Assembly (NCBI RefSeq): GCF_900215325.1
Contig: NZ_OCMS01000001.1
Span: 1,054,001-1,118,000, forward strand
Direction of reading: 5' to 3'
Origin: Fibrobacter sp. UWB16
GTDB lineage: Bacteria; Fibrobacterota; Fibrobacteria; Fibrobacterales; Fibrobacteraceae
Length of the DNA: 64,000 nucleotides
The notes under the pieces are model-generated. The model worked only from the letters and a program-made list of their open reading frames with translations. It had not been told where the DNA came from and did no database searches. Shown one piece after another: positions 6,342-15,148 of this stretch (the stretch's first letter is position 1; every line of letters begins with the position of its first letter). The position numbers and the translations under genes are program-made.

Positions 6342-8288
6342 TTACTTGCACTTGGAATTAGCAAGGTTCAGCAAGTTCTTATAAGCGGCCATGCACCTTC
6401 TGTGATCTTTGGTGCCTTCAACATAAGAATAGCATTCGCCAAGCTTGTTATTAGCCATATCGCGTTCCTTGCACTTTTTCGGAGCGGCTTCGGCAGCCGG
6501 CTGAGCCTTCTGCTGTTGCGGCTGGGCAGCCTTGATCGGAGCATCATAAGAGTACACGAACACTTCAATACGGTTGTTCTTCATGCGGTTATCCGGAGTC
6601 GTATTCGGAACGAGCGGTTCATCGCCACCCTTGCCCGTCGCAATGATGTCCTGACCCGAGAGGCCTGCCATCAGCAAGTAGCTTTTCACTTCTTCGGCGC
6701 GCTTCAGAGCAAGTACACGGCTTCTTTCCGGACGGTCAAGGTTATCCGTATGAGAGACAATTTCAATCGTCTTGCCGTTATAGTTTCTCAAGTGGCTAGC
6801 AAGTCTGTTCAAGCCGTCAGAAGATTCGCGCGTAAACTTGGACTGTCCCACACCGAACGTCACACCCTGCAAAATGAACTTTTCGAGGATGGTCTTGTTC
6901 GCCTCATTTTTAACGTTATTCGCCGGAGCAGCAGGAGCCAGAGAAGTCTTCACAGCCGGTTTTGCAGAAGACGGAGCGTTCTTCACACAACGGAGCTTAT
7001 TCGTATAAGCGTCACCATGCTTGAAATACGGAGAAGCCTTTTCACGAATGGCATTGTACTTCCAGTCCACATAGGTCATTTCGTTACCGTTGCTGGAGGC
7101 CGTCCAGTAGCCACGCTTGAAGTCAAAATTCAAGCTGCACGGATTTTCCTTCACATCGCGATTGGTTCTTGCACGCTTGTCGTTTGCACGCAAGTCAAAA
7201 TCAGAAGCCTTCGAGAAAAGCTGTTCGTATTCAGCCTGTTCAGGGACATGCCAGCCACTCGGGCAAGCACGACCAAGGCTTCTGGCTTCCATTTCGTCCA
7301 AGCGATCGAGAATCAAGTCTTCAGCCATCCACACCTGGTCGCCAATCTTGAGCGTCCTATAAGTCTTTCCGGTCTTGTCCATCACGCCGCCTAAACGGTC
7401 CTTGCATGCAGCTTCCCAATTCTGGATGCAACGCACAGAATAGCCATTCGCCTTACGGCCCTGGAACGCAAACGTTTCGAGATTCTGTCCTCTGAAGCTC
7501 ATGGCATCAGCGCGGTCACCGCCCTTTTCATCGCCAAGCCAGAAGAATGCACGGTTGCCAAGGTCGATATAGCGTTCGCCATCGACATAGTAACCGCCGT
7601 CAACTACTCTAAAGCCGTTCAGATTAAAGTCCTGGTAGTTGAGATCATCGCCCATCGGCAAGCTCCATCCATCCGGGCAAGCCTTCTTTGCTGCGTTCCA
7701 CGTATAAAGTCTACCGTAGTTTTCGCAATTTTGGGTACTGTTGTCGTAGCAGTAGCTTTCCGGCAAGCGGAACTTCAAGTTTTCGGCCATCCAGACGCGG
7801 CCACCAATCTTTACTGTAGAATAGCGTTCGCCATCGCGGTTGTCGATCAAGAGGTTCTTCGACTCATCGTATGTCGAAGTATTCTGGTACTTGTTCGAAG
7901 CATACTGGTTCTGCTGAACCGGCTGAGTAGGACGCAAACCCTGCAGGGCACGTTCTTCTTCAGAAATGCTGCAGTCATATTCCTGCGGAAGCTTGCCGAA
8001 ATAATAGTTGTACTTATCCGGCGTAATCCAGATTTCGCTACTACCAACAGACGAACGCATAAAAGAACGCGGATAATTGACGCATCTGTAGAGCACATTG
8101 GCGCAACGATCGTCCTTCTTTTCCGTTCTATACGTGTCCTCCATATCCGGACAGCGCCAGTAGCAGGAATTACCGAACATATCGTCAAAGCTACAGGTAA
8201 TCACGGTTCTGTCGCCAGACGGAGCGGCAAACGCCGAACCGGCAGCAAGAAAAGTGGTAGCTACAGCTAGAGCGTACTTTTTATTCAT
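6342..8288 (-). CDS. Secreted FISUMP-domain protein with C-terminal OmpA domain
   Basis: A 648-residue exported protein with a signal peptide (residues 1-21, cleavage after SAFA). Two FISUMP-type domains (Fibrobacter succinogenes major paralogous domain, TIGR02145) are seen at about 150-288 and 302-436, each with the VKIGGRVWMAENL / LKIGDQVWMAEDL motif, a CP.GW..P motif and a C-terminal RC. An OmpA-like peptidoglycan-binding domain follows at about 470-578, with SHTDN and NNRIEV. The C-terminus is Cys-containing and basic. It is probably tethered to peptidoglycan while exposing the FISUMP domains. The ATG at 8288 is preferred over an earlier in-frame start because it has GGAG upstream and begins the signal peptide. 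FISUMP proteins are known as abundant surface proteins of Fibrobacter; their function is not settled. Confidence 0.9.
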   Translation of the reverse strand: MNKKYALAVATTFLAAGSAFAAPSGDRTVITCSFDDMFGNSCYWRCPDMEDTYRTEKKDDRCANVLYRCVNYPRSFMRSSVGSSEIWITPDKYNYYFGKLPQEYDCSISEEERALQGLRPTQPVQQNQYASNKYQNTSTYDESKNLLIDNRDGERYSTVKIGGRVWMAENLKFRLPESYCYDNSTQNCENYGRLYTWNAAKKACPDGWSLPMGDDLNYQDFNLNGFRVVDGGYYVDGERYIDLGNRAFFWLGDEKGGDRADAMSFRGQNLETFAFQGRKANGYSVRCIQNWEAACKDRLGGVMDKTGKTYRTLKIGDQVWMAEDLILDRLDEMEARSLGRACPSGWHVPEQAEYEQLFSKASDFDLRANDKRARTNRDVKENPCSLNFDFKRGYWTASSNGNEMTYVDWKYNAIREKASPYFKHGDAYTNKLRCVKNAPSSAKPAVKTSLAPAAPANNVKNEANKTILEKFILQGVTFGVGQSKFTRESSDGLNRLASHLRNYNGKTIEIVSHTDNLDRPERSRVLALKRAEEVKSYLLMAGLSGQDIIATGKGGDEPLVPNTTPDNRMKNNRIEVFVYSYDAPIKAAQPQQQKAQPAAEAAPKKCKERDMANNKLGECYSYVEGTKDHRRCMAAYKNLLNLANSKCK

Positions 8289-8585
8289 AAAGACTCCGTA
8301 TTCCAACACAATTGATGTGTAATATTTGATTAGGACAAAAATACATTTTTCACAATACGTATTTTTTGATGATCCAATGAATTAAAGAGTTTCAACAGCA
8401 CTCAAAAAAGAAAACTTTTGTTTACATCCAAATTCCTATCTTCAGGCTCCAAGTTCTAATTTTTGAGCTCTAAATCATCCCACATTTTCCCTCGTCACTC
8501 GACTCTAGTCTCTCGTCTTTTCTATCTTTGACCCCGTATTTTATTGTACAGTAAAACAAGGGACTAAATCCCACAGGAAAACATT

Positions 8586-10163
8586 ATGAAAAAGATTCTG
8601 TTCCAAGACACCTCGTTCCGTGATGGCTTCCAGTCCATCTTCGGCGCTCGCGTGTTCATGAAGGACTTCATGCCTGCCGTTGAAGCAGCCGTGAAGGCTG
8701 GCATCACCCACTTCGAAGCAGGTGGTGGCGCCCGTTTCCAGGCTCTCTATCAGAACTGCGGTGAAGACGCATTCGACATGATGGACGAATTCCGTCGCGT
8801 TGTCGGTCCGAAGATCCGCCTCCAGACTCTCGCTCGTGGTATCAACGTGGTTGCTCTCGCTCCGCAGCCGCGCGATATGATCAAGCTCCATGCCGACATG
8901 TTCAAGAAGCACGGCATGACCCGTATTCGTAACTTCGACGCTCTCAACGACGTCAACAACCTCATTTACTCCGGTAAGTGCATCACGGACGCAGGACTTG
9001 AACACGAAGTCGTCGTCACCATGATGGAACTTCCTCCGGGATGCGACCTCAACGCCGCTCACAACCCGGAATTCTACGAACGCATCCTCCGCAACATCTT
9101 GGACGCCGGTGTTCCGTTCGCTTCCGTCTGCTTCAAGGACGCTTCCGGTACGACGAACCCGACCAAGGTCTACGAAACGTTCAAGCGCGCTCGTAAGCTC
9201 CTCGGCGATAAGGTCGAACTCCGCATCCACAGCCATGACACTTGCGGTACTGGTGTGGCTCAGTACAAGGCTGCTATCGAAGGTGGCGCTGATGGCGTCG
9301 ACCTCGGCCGCAAGCCGCTTTCTGGCGGTACGGCTCAGCCGGACCTCTTCTCCATGTTCCACGCCCTCAAGGGTACAGAATACAAGCTCGCCCTCGGTGA
9401 AGACAGCATCGTCGACGATCACATTCCGGAACTCATGGAAGCAAACAACGTCGCTGTTGAATGCCTCAAGGACTACAACTTCCCGCCTGAAGCACGTCAG
9501 ATTACGACCGACGTTATCTTCAGCCCGATGCCGGGTGGCGCTCTCACGGCTAACACGCTCATGATGCGCGAAACCAAGACCTTCCACCTCTTCCCGAAGG
9601 TTATCGAAAACATGAGTGAATGCGTACGCCGCGGTGGCTTCGCTTCCTCTGTGACGCCGGTTTCTCAGTTCTACTTCCAGCAGGCTTACATGAACACCTT
9701 GAACCAGGCTGCCGGTCGCGGTACGTGGTTCAAGATGACCGAAGGCTACGGCAAGATGCTCCTCGGTTACCAGGGTAAGACTCCGTGCGAACCGGATCCG
9801 GAACTCGTGAAGATCGCAGCCGACCAGTTCAACATGAAGCCGTTCAAGGAAGCCTATCCGGGCGTCCAGTGCGCAGAAGAAATTCTTCCGCCGGGCATTC
9901 CGGCTGCAAAGAAGCTCCTCGAAGAAAATGGTCTCCCGGTCAACGACGAAACCATCTTCATCACGGGCTGCCTCCAGACGAAGGCTGGCAACAAGGGTAT
10001 CGAATTCCTCAAGGGCAACCGCCACATTGGCGTGCCGAAGAAGGATCCGAACGCAGCACCTGCTGTCGACACCAAGAACATGAAGGCCGGTGCAGCAAGC
10101 ACCTACCGTATCGCCCTCGGCAACCAGAGCTGGGACGTTCAGGTTCAGACCCTCAGCAAGTAA
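8586..10163 (+). CDS. Biotin-dependent carboxyltransferase subunit (pyruvate/oxaloacetate type, no biotin domain)
   Basis: A 525-residue cytoplasmic carboxyltransferase of the PycB/OadA/transcarboxylase 5S family, which moves a carboxyl group between carboxybiotin and pyruvate or oxaloacetate. The TIM-barrel start DTSFRDGFQS carries the metal-binding Asp (residue 13), FKDASG holds the active-site Lys (184, carbamylated in the family) and RIHSHDTCG the metal His pair (215, 217). The C-terminal conserved carboxylase domain (about 300-470) contains MPGGALTAN and SVTPVSQF. No biotinyl domain or MKM motif follows, so the biotin carrier must be a separate protein, as in transcarboxylase 5S. Codon use is strongly biased and a terminator follows closely, suggesting high expression. 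Role in succinate fermentation or anaplerosis is inferred. Whether it is 5S-like or a PycB/OadA-like subunit is not resolved. Confidence 0.88.
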   Translation: MKKILFQDTSFRDGFQSIFGARVFMKDFMPAVEAAVKAGITHFEAGGGARFQALYQNCGEDAFDMMDEFRRVVGPKIRLQTLARGINVVALAPQPRDMIKLHADMFKKHGMTRIRNFDALNDVNNLIYSGKCITDAGLEHEVVVTMMELPPGCDLNAAHNPEFYERILRNILDAGVPFASVCFKDASGTTNPTKVYETFKRARKLLGDKVELRIHSHDTCGTGVAQYKAAIEGGADGVDLGRKPLSGGTAQPDLFSMFHALKGTEYKLALGEDSIVDDHIPELMEANNVAVECLKDYNFPPEARQITTDVIFSPMPGGALTANTLMMRETKTFHLFPKVIENMSECVRRGGFASSVTPVSQFYFQQAYMNTLNQAAGRGTWFKMTEGYGKMLLGYQGKTPCEPDPELVKIAADQFNMKPFKEAYPGVQCAEEILPPGIPAAKKLLEENGLPVNDETIFITGCLQTKAGNKGIEFLKGNRHIGVPKKDPNAAPAVDTKNMKAGAASTYRIALGNQSWDVQVQTLSK

Positions 10164-10210
10164 GAGTTTTCGCGAAGTTCTCTGGGCTTCGTTCAAGACT
10201 TTACAAAAAA

Positions 10211-10240
10211 GACTTCGAGCATCCGCTCGAAGCCTTTTTT
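10211..10240 (+). terminator. Terminator of the carboxyltransferase gene
   Basis: GACTTCGAGC, loop ATCC, GCTCGAAGCC then TTTTTT, about 48 nt after the stop codon. Confidence 0.9.
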
Positions 10241-10259
10241 ATATTCCCCAAAACGCAGA

Positions 10260-10289
10260 AAGGACCTCAAGAAAATTCTTGTGGTCCTT
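10260..10289. terminator. Hairpin between convergent genes, possible terminator
   Basis: AAGGACC and GGTCCTT arms with CAAGA/TCTTG inside form a long stem. T-rich sequence follows on the plus strand; on the minus strand only short T runs follow. It could end either neighbouring gene. Confidence 0.5.
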
Positions 10290-10372
10290 ATTTTCAAAGG
10301 AAATGAAGGAAATATATGAACAGAGAAATATTCAGAACAAACTAGACCAACATTTCACTCAGCGAGCATACG

Positions 10373-11137
10373 CTAAAAGCTAAACGTCTTGCCGACATTC
10401 ACACCATAGCCAACTTTTTCTACAGCAAAGATACCGCCATGGAATCCAGACGGATGGAAGTAATTCAGCATGAAGCCGATATTCATCGTCTTGAGCCACA
10501 TGAAGTCCGCATCCAGAGCAATCACGCCATACTGTCCGAGCCTTGCGCCAACGCGAGCTGCAGAATAAAGCTTTACGCCATATCCTTCATCGTCATTTTC
10601 GGCAAGAATCTTCCCAAGATCGTCACGAACGTCATCGAAATCGCCACCACCTTCAAACAGCTGAATACCGGCGCCAAGTCCCAAAATCATAGGGCCAACG
10701 TCAAAGTCAGCACCGATGGCGATACGTTCCTGCAAGCTCCAAAACGAATACTTTTTCTTCCCTTCCGAAGACGCAAGCCAAGCCATATAGCCATCATTGC
10801 ACTTGCTCGCTTCCGAGCAATCGAACGAAGCCTTACCGCCCTTGCCTCCAAAAGCCGCTTCTACGTACAACGGAGACGCAGCTCCAAGAGGTCTATAATT
10901 CAAGGCCGCCGTTCCGCCAGCAGAAAAGCCATCCTTGACGTTAAGCCCCGTCATCTTCGCACCTCCATAAGCATCAACAGACAACGCCATCGAAGACGAA
11001 TTTCCATTAACAGCGACACGAGGCTGATGAGCCACAATCATCTGAGACGACCCCATCGAACTCAAATGCGGATTCAAGCAACCGCACAACGACAAAGCTG
11101 CCACAGACAGCATACAAAAAAGTATTGATTTTTTCAT
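10373..11137 (-). CDS. Predicted outer-membrane barrel-like protein with lipoprotein signal
   Basis: A 254-residue exported protein. The N-terminus MKKSILFCMLSVAALSLCGC has a lipobox LCGC with Cys at residue 20. The rest alternates in short amphipathic strands separated by Gly/Asp turns, for example the segments around VEAAFGGKGG, IAIGADFDVGPMILGLGAGIQ and IALDADFMWL, and the chain ends in GVNVGKTFSF with a terminal Phe, a common signal of beta-barrel outer-membrane proteins. A lipobox on a barrel is unusual; it may be an outer-membrane lipoprotein with a beta-sandwich instead. The in-frame extension to 11203 is rejected because GGAGA and the signal peptide support the ATG at 11137. No family is recognised. 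Confidence 0.7.
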   Translation of the reverse strand: MKKSILFCMLSVAALSLCGCLNPHLSSMGSSQMIVAHQPRVAVNGNSSSMALSVDAYGGAKMTGLNVKDGFSAGGTAALNYRPLGAASPLYVEAAFGGKGGKASFDCSEASKCNDGYMAWLASSEGKKKYSFWSLQERIAIGADFDVGPMILGLGAGIQLFEGGGDFDDVRDDLGKILAENDDEGYGVKLYSAARVGARLGQYGVIALDADFMWLKTMNIGFMLNYFHPSGFHGGIFAVEKVGYGVNVGKTFSF

Positions 11138-11204
11138 TTTGTTCTCCAACTTATTTGTTTTATGCAAACAATATATCTTATTTCGTTTAGCATAACAAGC
11201 CACG

Positions 11205-13694
11205 CTAATTCAGCATTATCGATTTAATAACACAACGTTCGTTCACCTCCACTGACTGCAGATTCAAGCGGTGAGCGGATTTGGAGCTTTTCGGAGTGAC
11301 ATCCGTATCGATAATTTCATCCAACGGTAAAATTTTTCGAACAAATCCATTTTGCAAACTACCGTTATCAAGGTTTGATTTCAAAAGTTTTTTTGAGTCA
11401 AAATAAACGAGTGTTCGCTGGCAAGTTCCAGGCCAATAATCAACGACAAGATTGTCATAATCATCCATAGAAACCATCTTGCCCAATTCAATATAAACGC
11501 CATGGCGTGCCCGATTATACCTAATCTCAAGTCCTGAACCAAGTTCATCGGCATAAAGACCGACATGGACATCCGAATCCCAAGGGAAATACTCATACGA
11601 GTTCGGCAAAATTGTCGCCGAAGCTATTTTCGGCGGAACCTGAGTTTCACCACGGGTATTCAATACCATATGCGGGTTTGCGACAGTCACATTCCCTCCA
11701 TCCGAATTCAGTACAAGACGGAACCAGCGCATTCCATTAAGCGCCCCATCATTTGCAGGCATCTGCCAGCGGAGCGTATGGGACATTCCATCAACAGGGA
11801 CAGAGACCTCGTTAAGTTGCAAAAAGCCGGAACAGTTTTTCAATCGGCAGACAAGCAACTCAGCCTTCATCCAGTTTCCCTTCGGATTTTCTACCTTGAC
11901 GTCCACTTCAAAAGATGTATTCGGCAAGATATTTCCACCATGGTCCCATAACGCCACCTTTTTCCAGCCCGCCGGAGCCTTAAATTTTACAACAGGATTC
12001 TTTTCCGTCGCAGCAGCGTCATAATCATAACGAGCATAGGCAAAAGGTATTTCCTGAACAGCGCCAGCATTAAGAATCATATCCGGCATTTTTGTCCAAT
12101 CCATGCAACTCGTATTCGGAGAGAAATAGCCGACCAGTTTTGGATTCCTATACCGTCCAAGATCATAATCATAATCATACTTCGCCACTTCGCACAAAAT
12201 ACGCCACATATCGACCTGCATTCCATTCAATACAGCCGCATTCAAAGCGCCATTTTCAAAAGGCATCTCAATATGGCGCCCACTAATCGCTTCTGCAAAA
12301 CGCGGATGCGTCGGATCAACGGCAAATATCGCATTCGCCGTACTCCTTTCTCCTGGATTTTCAAACGGGAATCCCTGATGAGATTGTGTAAAGCCGCAGT
12401 CCGAAAGCATCGCCAGTTCACCATTGCATTTCATGTCCATGGCGCTCACCGTCGGAATAAAAGTACTTCTATCCTGTTTCAACTCATCTTCTTCCCAAGA
12501 AGCATCCAAATCAATGTCAAAGAAAAGGGCATGAGCCTTCATATTTTCGGGCATGGCATCCAAAAATCCATTTCGAAGCGAGTTGTAGATAGTCGCAGCA
12601 AACGGATACGTCGAGCCCTGAATAAAGTCATACGTTGAAGAGCCCTTGCGTTCCCTATATTGGGCATTTCCCGTCTTTTCCTTTAAACGGTTATAACTGA
12701 TTTCTCCATCTTTATCAGAATACGACAATCGACTGACCACAGATCCCAACGTAAACGGCCCTTTCTTTACAGAACGCTGTAATCGGTAATATTCATTCTT
12801 ATGAGCAGGGCTTTCCCCTTTCAGTTGCCCCTGTGCAATAAGAACCGCCGGGAATCCCTTATATTCCGCAGCTTTGCGATAATCTTCGAAGAGAAACCTT
12901 CCTTCCGTTCCTAAATGAGATTCACAGACCACCCCAAAACATGTATTCTCATAGAATAAAAGGTCTCGTGCTCCTTTCGACATCAACACATCCTTAAACA
13001 TTTCCGCCGCAGAAGATCCGCCAACCTGCCCCCAAAAAGCAACCGTACTAAGAAGCCCAAGAGGCATCACAGCACCTTGATGAGGCGAATCCAGCGACGA
13101 GAACAAGCGAATTGGCGCATCCGTTTTTTGTCGGTGCGTATCGTACAAATAAGCACCATACCTTCCAATAACACCGCCTTGACTAATCCCCATAATGACA
13201 AAGCCATCGTCCTTGGCACCTGGGAACGGGAAATGCAGATTGTTATTCAAAAAAGAAAGCAAACGTCTCAAGGTCTCGGAATTATCCTGAAGCGATGTTC
13301 GAACCGTTTCCATAAACTGCACAAGGACAGGAGTATAACCAAGACTCTTGAGAATCTGAGGCAATCCAACCTGTTGCAAATCATTTTGCAAATCCGTCAA
13401 CGTTCTTTTTTCAACAGGGTCAAGATTAATGCCGTCAATAATCAAGAACGGACGTTCCAGATAAATCCCGGACGGCGATGTTCCATCTTCAGGAGCATCC
13501 ATAAAACGAACGCCCACCACGAACTTGCCATCACCACAAGGATTCCCAACAGCATCTACACCTGACTTGGCCAAAAGCAAAGTGCTTAGACAAAAGCGGT
13601 CCTCAGAATCCACATAAAAAGGGTAATCCTTAATCGCAGCAAAACAATGAGTCGATAAAAAGACTATAAGAGTAAAATACAAACAACGAATCAT
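11205..13694 (-). CDS. Secreted alpha/beta-hydrolase (lipase/esterase-like) with C-terminal region
   Basis: An 829-residue exported protein with a signal peptide (about 1-19, THCFA). The hydrolase core runs over about 80-300: the strand RPFLIIDGIN, then FVIMGISQGGVIGRYG where Ser171 sits in the G-x-S-x-G nucleophile elbow, then SLDSPHQGA, a motif common in lipases that follows the nucleophile. The acid and His of the triad were not assigned. The last 300 residues are beta-rich (strands around KVALWDHGGNILP and LEIRYNRARHG) and resemble a carbohydrate-binding or jelly-roll module. It starts on TAATG overlapping the previous gene's stop by one base, so the two are translationally coupled and probably work together outside the cell. 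Substrate unknown; an ester in plant polysaccharide or lipid is a guess. Confidence 0.75.
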   Translation of the reverse strand: MIRCLYFTLIVFLSTHCFAAIKDYPFYVDSEDRFCLSTLLLAKSGVDAVGNPCGDGKFVVGVRFMDAPEDGTSPSGIYLERPFLIIDGINLDPVEKRTLTDLQNDLQQVGLPQILKSLGYTPVLVQFMETVRTSLQDNSETLRRLLSFLNNNLHFPFPGAKDDGFVIMGISQGGVIGRYGAYLYDTHRQKTDAPIRLFSSLDSPHQGAVMPLGLLSTVAFWGQVGGSSAAEMFKDVLMSKGARDLLFYENTCFGVVCESHLGTEGRFLFEDYRKAAEYKGFPAVLIAQGQLKGESPAHKNEYYRLQRSVKKGPFTLGSVVSRLSYSDKDGEISYNRLKEKTGNAQYRERKGSSTYDFIQGSTYPFAATIYNSLRNGFLDAMPENMKAHALFFDIDLDASWEEDELKQDRSTFIPTVSAMDMKCNGELAMLSDCGFTQSHQGFPFENPGERSTANAIFAVDPTHPRFAEAISGRHIEMPFENGALNAAVLNGMQVDMWRILCEVAKYDYDYDLGRYRNPKLVGYFSPNTSCMDWTKMPDMILNAGAVQEIPFAYARYDYDAAATEKNPVVKFKAPAGWKKVALWDHGGNILPNTSFEVDVKVENPKGNWMKAELLVCRLKNCSGFLQLNEVSVPVDGMSHTLRWQMPANDGALNGMRWFRLVLNSDGGNVTVANPHMVLNTRGETQVPPKIASATILPNSYEYFPWDSDVHVGLYADELGSGLEIRYNRARHGVYIELGKMVSMDDYDNLVVDYWPGTCQRTLVYFDSKKLLKSNLDNGSLQNGFVRKILPLDEIIDTDVTPKSSKSAHRLNLQSVEVNERCVIKSIMLN

Positions 13695-14968
13695 TATTTC
13701 ACCTCCACAAACAGATTCTGTTCAACAACCTTTTCGCCATTTTTAAGCTTGACAACAATTTTCTGTATACCAGAGGACGGAAACTCAAGTTCGAGCCGCC
13801 CCTTTAGCGGAAGAGCCTTACACGTTCCAGAAACGCAAACCGAGACCGAAGGCAATTCCCTTAGCTTTGTCACAATAAAATAGGGGTCAAGCAAAAGACT
13901 TATTTTAGAACATCGCACATACGACGTCGGAAGCCCCGCCATGAGCAAATGTGCATTTACATTCTGATTCATGGAGCATACAGAATCTGCACATGCACTA
14001 TAGACATAATCCAAATCAGCAACAAGCAATGGAATAACCGTATAGTCCGATTTTGCGGCAACCGCTTCGGCCTCAAAATAAAGTTGCTTCGGATTCGCCA
14101 CCGCATTTTCACGCAGACGATTGCGCACAACAGAATACAAGTTATCGTACCATACCATTCTTGAATTTCTAGGAGTCATCTCCGTCGCACGAACATTGTT
14201 CATGATTTTCATGTGCTCGAATTCACTCACGAGAAAATCAGCATTCGTTGTAGCAATGAAATTATTTCTCTCTTGAGGCGTGTATGCGGCGCTAAATTCA
14301 GACTCTACCGCAGGCAACAATCGCGCATCGCGATGTTCCGACCACGATTCCACATTGGTAAATTCATATTCCCAAGAGACCGCATCCGCAACAGTTCCCG
14401 TTGGCAAAGAACCACCAGCAGCACCACTTTTTACGCAACTGAATTCAACATCATCGATAAAAAGCGTCGTATATTGATATTGCGGAACATGGAACAGCCC
14501 CACGCCCACATTAGCAACATCAAAAGCCCCTGTTACACCAAGGCTTGCAAGCGGAATTTCAAGCGAATGCGTTTTATCAGCCGTAAGCGTTGCATAATAA
14601 ACGCCACTTTCCGATGAAGCGCTCTTCAGCCATACACCCAGTTTTGCATTTTGCGTTGCACGCACCTTCAAACGAAGGACTCCTCCATCCACATGCAACG
14701 GAAGCGATGGAAACGAAAGCAATCCTTTCCAGTCCCCTTGCACATTCTTAATGCCCGACAACCGGATATACGGAGCAATCATTCCATCAAGGTTTCCCCA
14801 GTTCGCCTTCCATTCCGGCGGCTCCGGGAAACTTCTCCCCGCTTCAACCATTTGACCATTGTCGCTACCGTCAGTATACAGTGCGACGCCCTTACATTCC
14901 GAAGCAAAGCCTTTGAAAGCCAACAAGGCTCCCGCTAAGGCTATGCCCTTAAACATCCTATACGTCAT
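13694..14968 (-). CDS. Secreted protein of unknown function, coupled to the lipase-like gene
   Basis: A 424-residue protein with a signal peptide (MTYRMFKGIALAGALLAFKG...FAS). Residues about 25-180 look like a beta-sandwich (VDGGVLRLKVRATQNAKLGV, then TTLFIDDVEFSC), resembling CBM-like or CIA30-like domains that end in IDDV.F. After a Gly/Ser linker (about 182-192) there is a second region of about 150 mixed residues and a C-terminal immunoglobulin-like segment ending in KNGEKVVEQNLFVEVK. Paired Cys (SACADSVCSMN and VSVCVSGTCKALP) suggest disulfides and an extracytoplasmic location. The stop TAA overlaps the ATG of the lipase-like gene by one base. Function is not known. Confidence 0.7.
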   Translation of the reverse strand: MTYRMFKGIALAGALLAFKGFASECKGVALYTDGSDNGQMVEAGRSFPEPPEWKANWGNLDGMIAPYIRLSGIKNVQGDWKGLLSFPSLPLHVDGGVLRLKVRATQNAKLGVWLKSASSESGVYYATLTADKTHSLEIPLASLGVTGAFDVANVGVGLFHVPQYQYTTLFIDDVEFSCVKSGAAGGSLPTGTVADAVSWEYEFTNVESWSEHRDARLLPAVESEFSAAYTPQERNNFIATTNADFLVSEFEHMKIMNNVRATEMTPRNSRMVWYDNLYSVVRNRLRENAVANPKQLYFEAEAVAAKSDYTVIPLLVADLDYVYSACADSVCSMNQNVNAHLLMAGLPTSYVRCSKISLLLDPYFIVTKLRELPSVSVCVSGTCKALPLKGRLELEFPSSGIQKIVVKLKNGEKVVEQNLFVEVK

Positions 14969-15063
14969 AGGATTTCCCTTTATATTTTTTTGATGATTCG
15001 GCCAACTCAGCCGTGATTATATAGAGAACGATATATGAAAGAATGTAAGTAACTATATAAGAA

Positions 15064-15089
15064 ATCGCCTTAGGATAACCCAAGGCGAT
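15064..15089 (-). terminator. Hairpin after the sensor kinase gene
   Basis: Perfect eight-base arms ATCGCCTT and AAGGCGAT with a ten-base loop, about 60 nt after the kinase stop on the minus strand, followed by TTTCTTATAT. The T-tract is weak. Confidence 0.55.
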
Positions 15090-15148
15090 GAATAAACTAC
15101 AATAATTTTTTAATTGTGTAAAGGGGTTAATAAAAAATTTTGTGATTT

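Noticed and set aside
8541-10196. A minus-strand frame of 551 codons
   Set aside because: Antisense to the strongly biased carboxyltransferase gene; no signal, motif or ribosome binding site.
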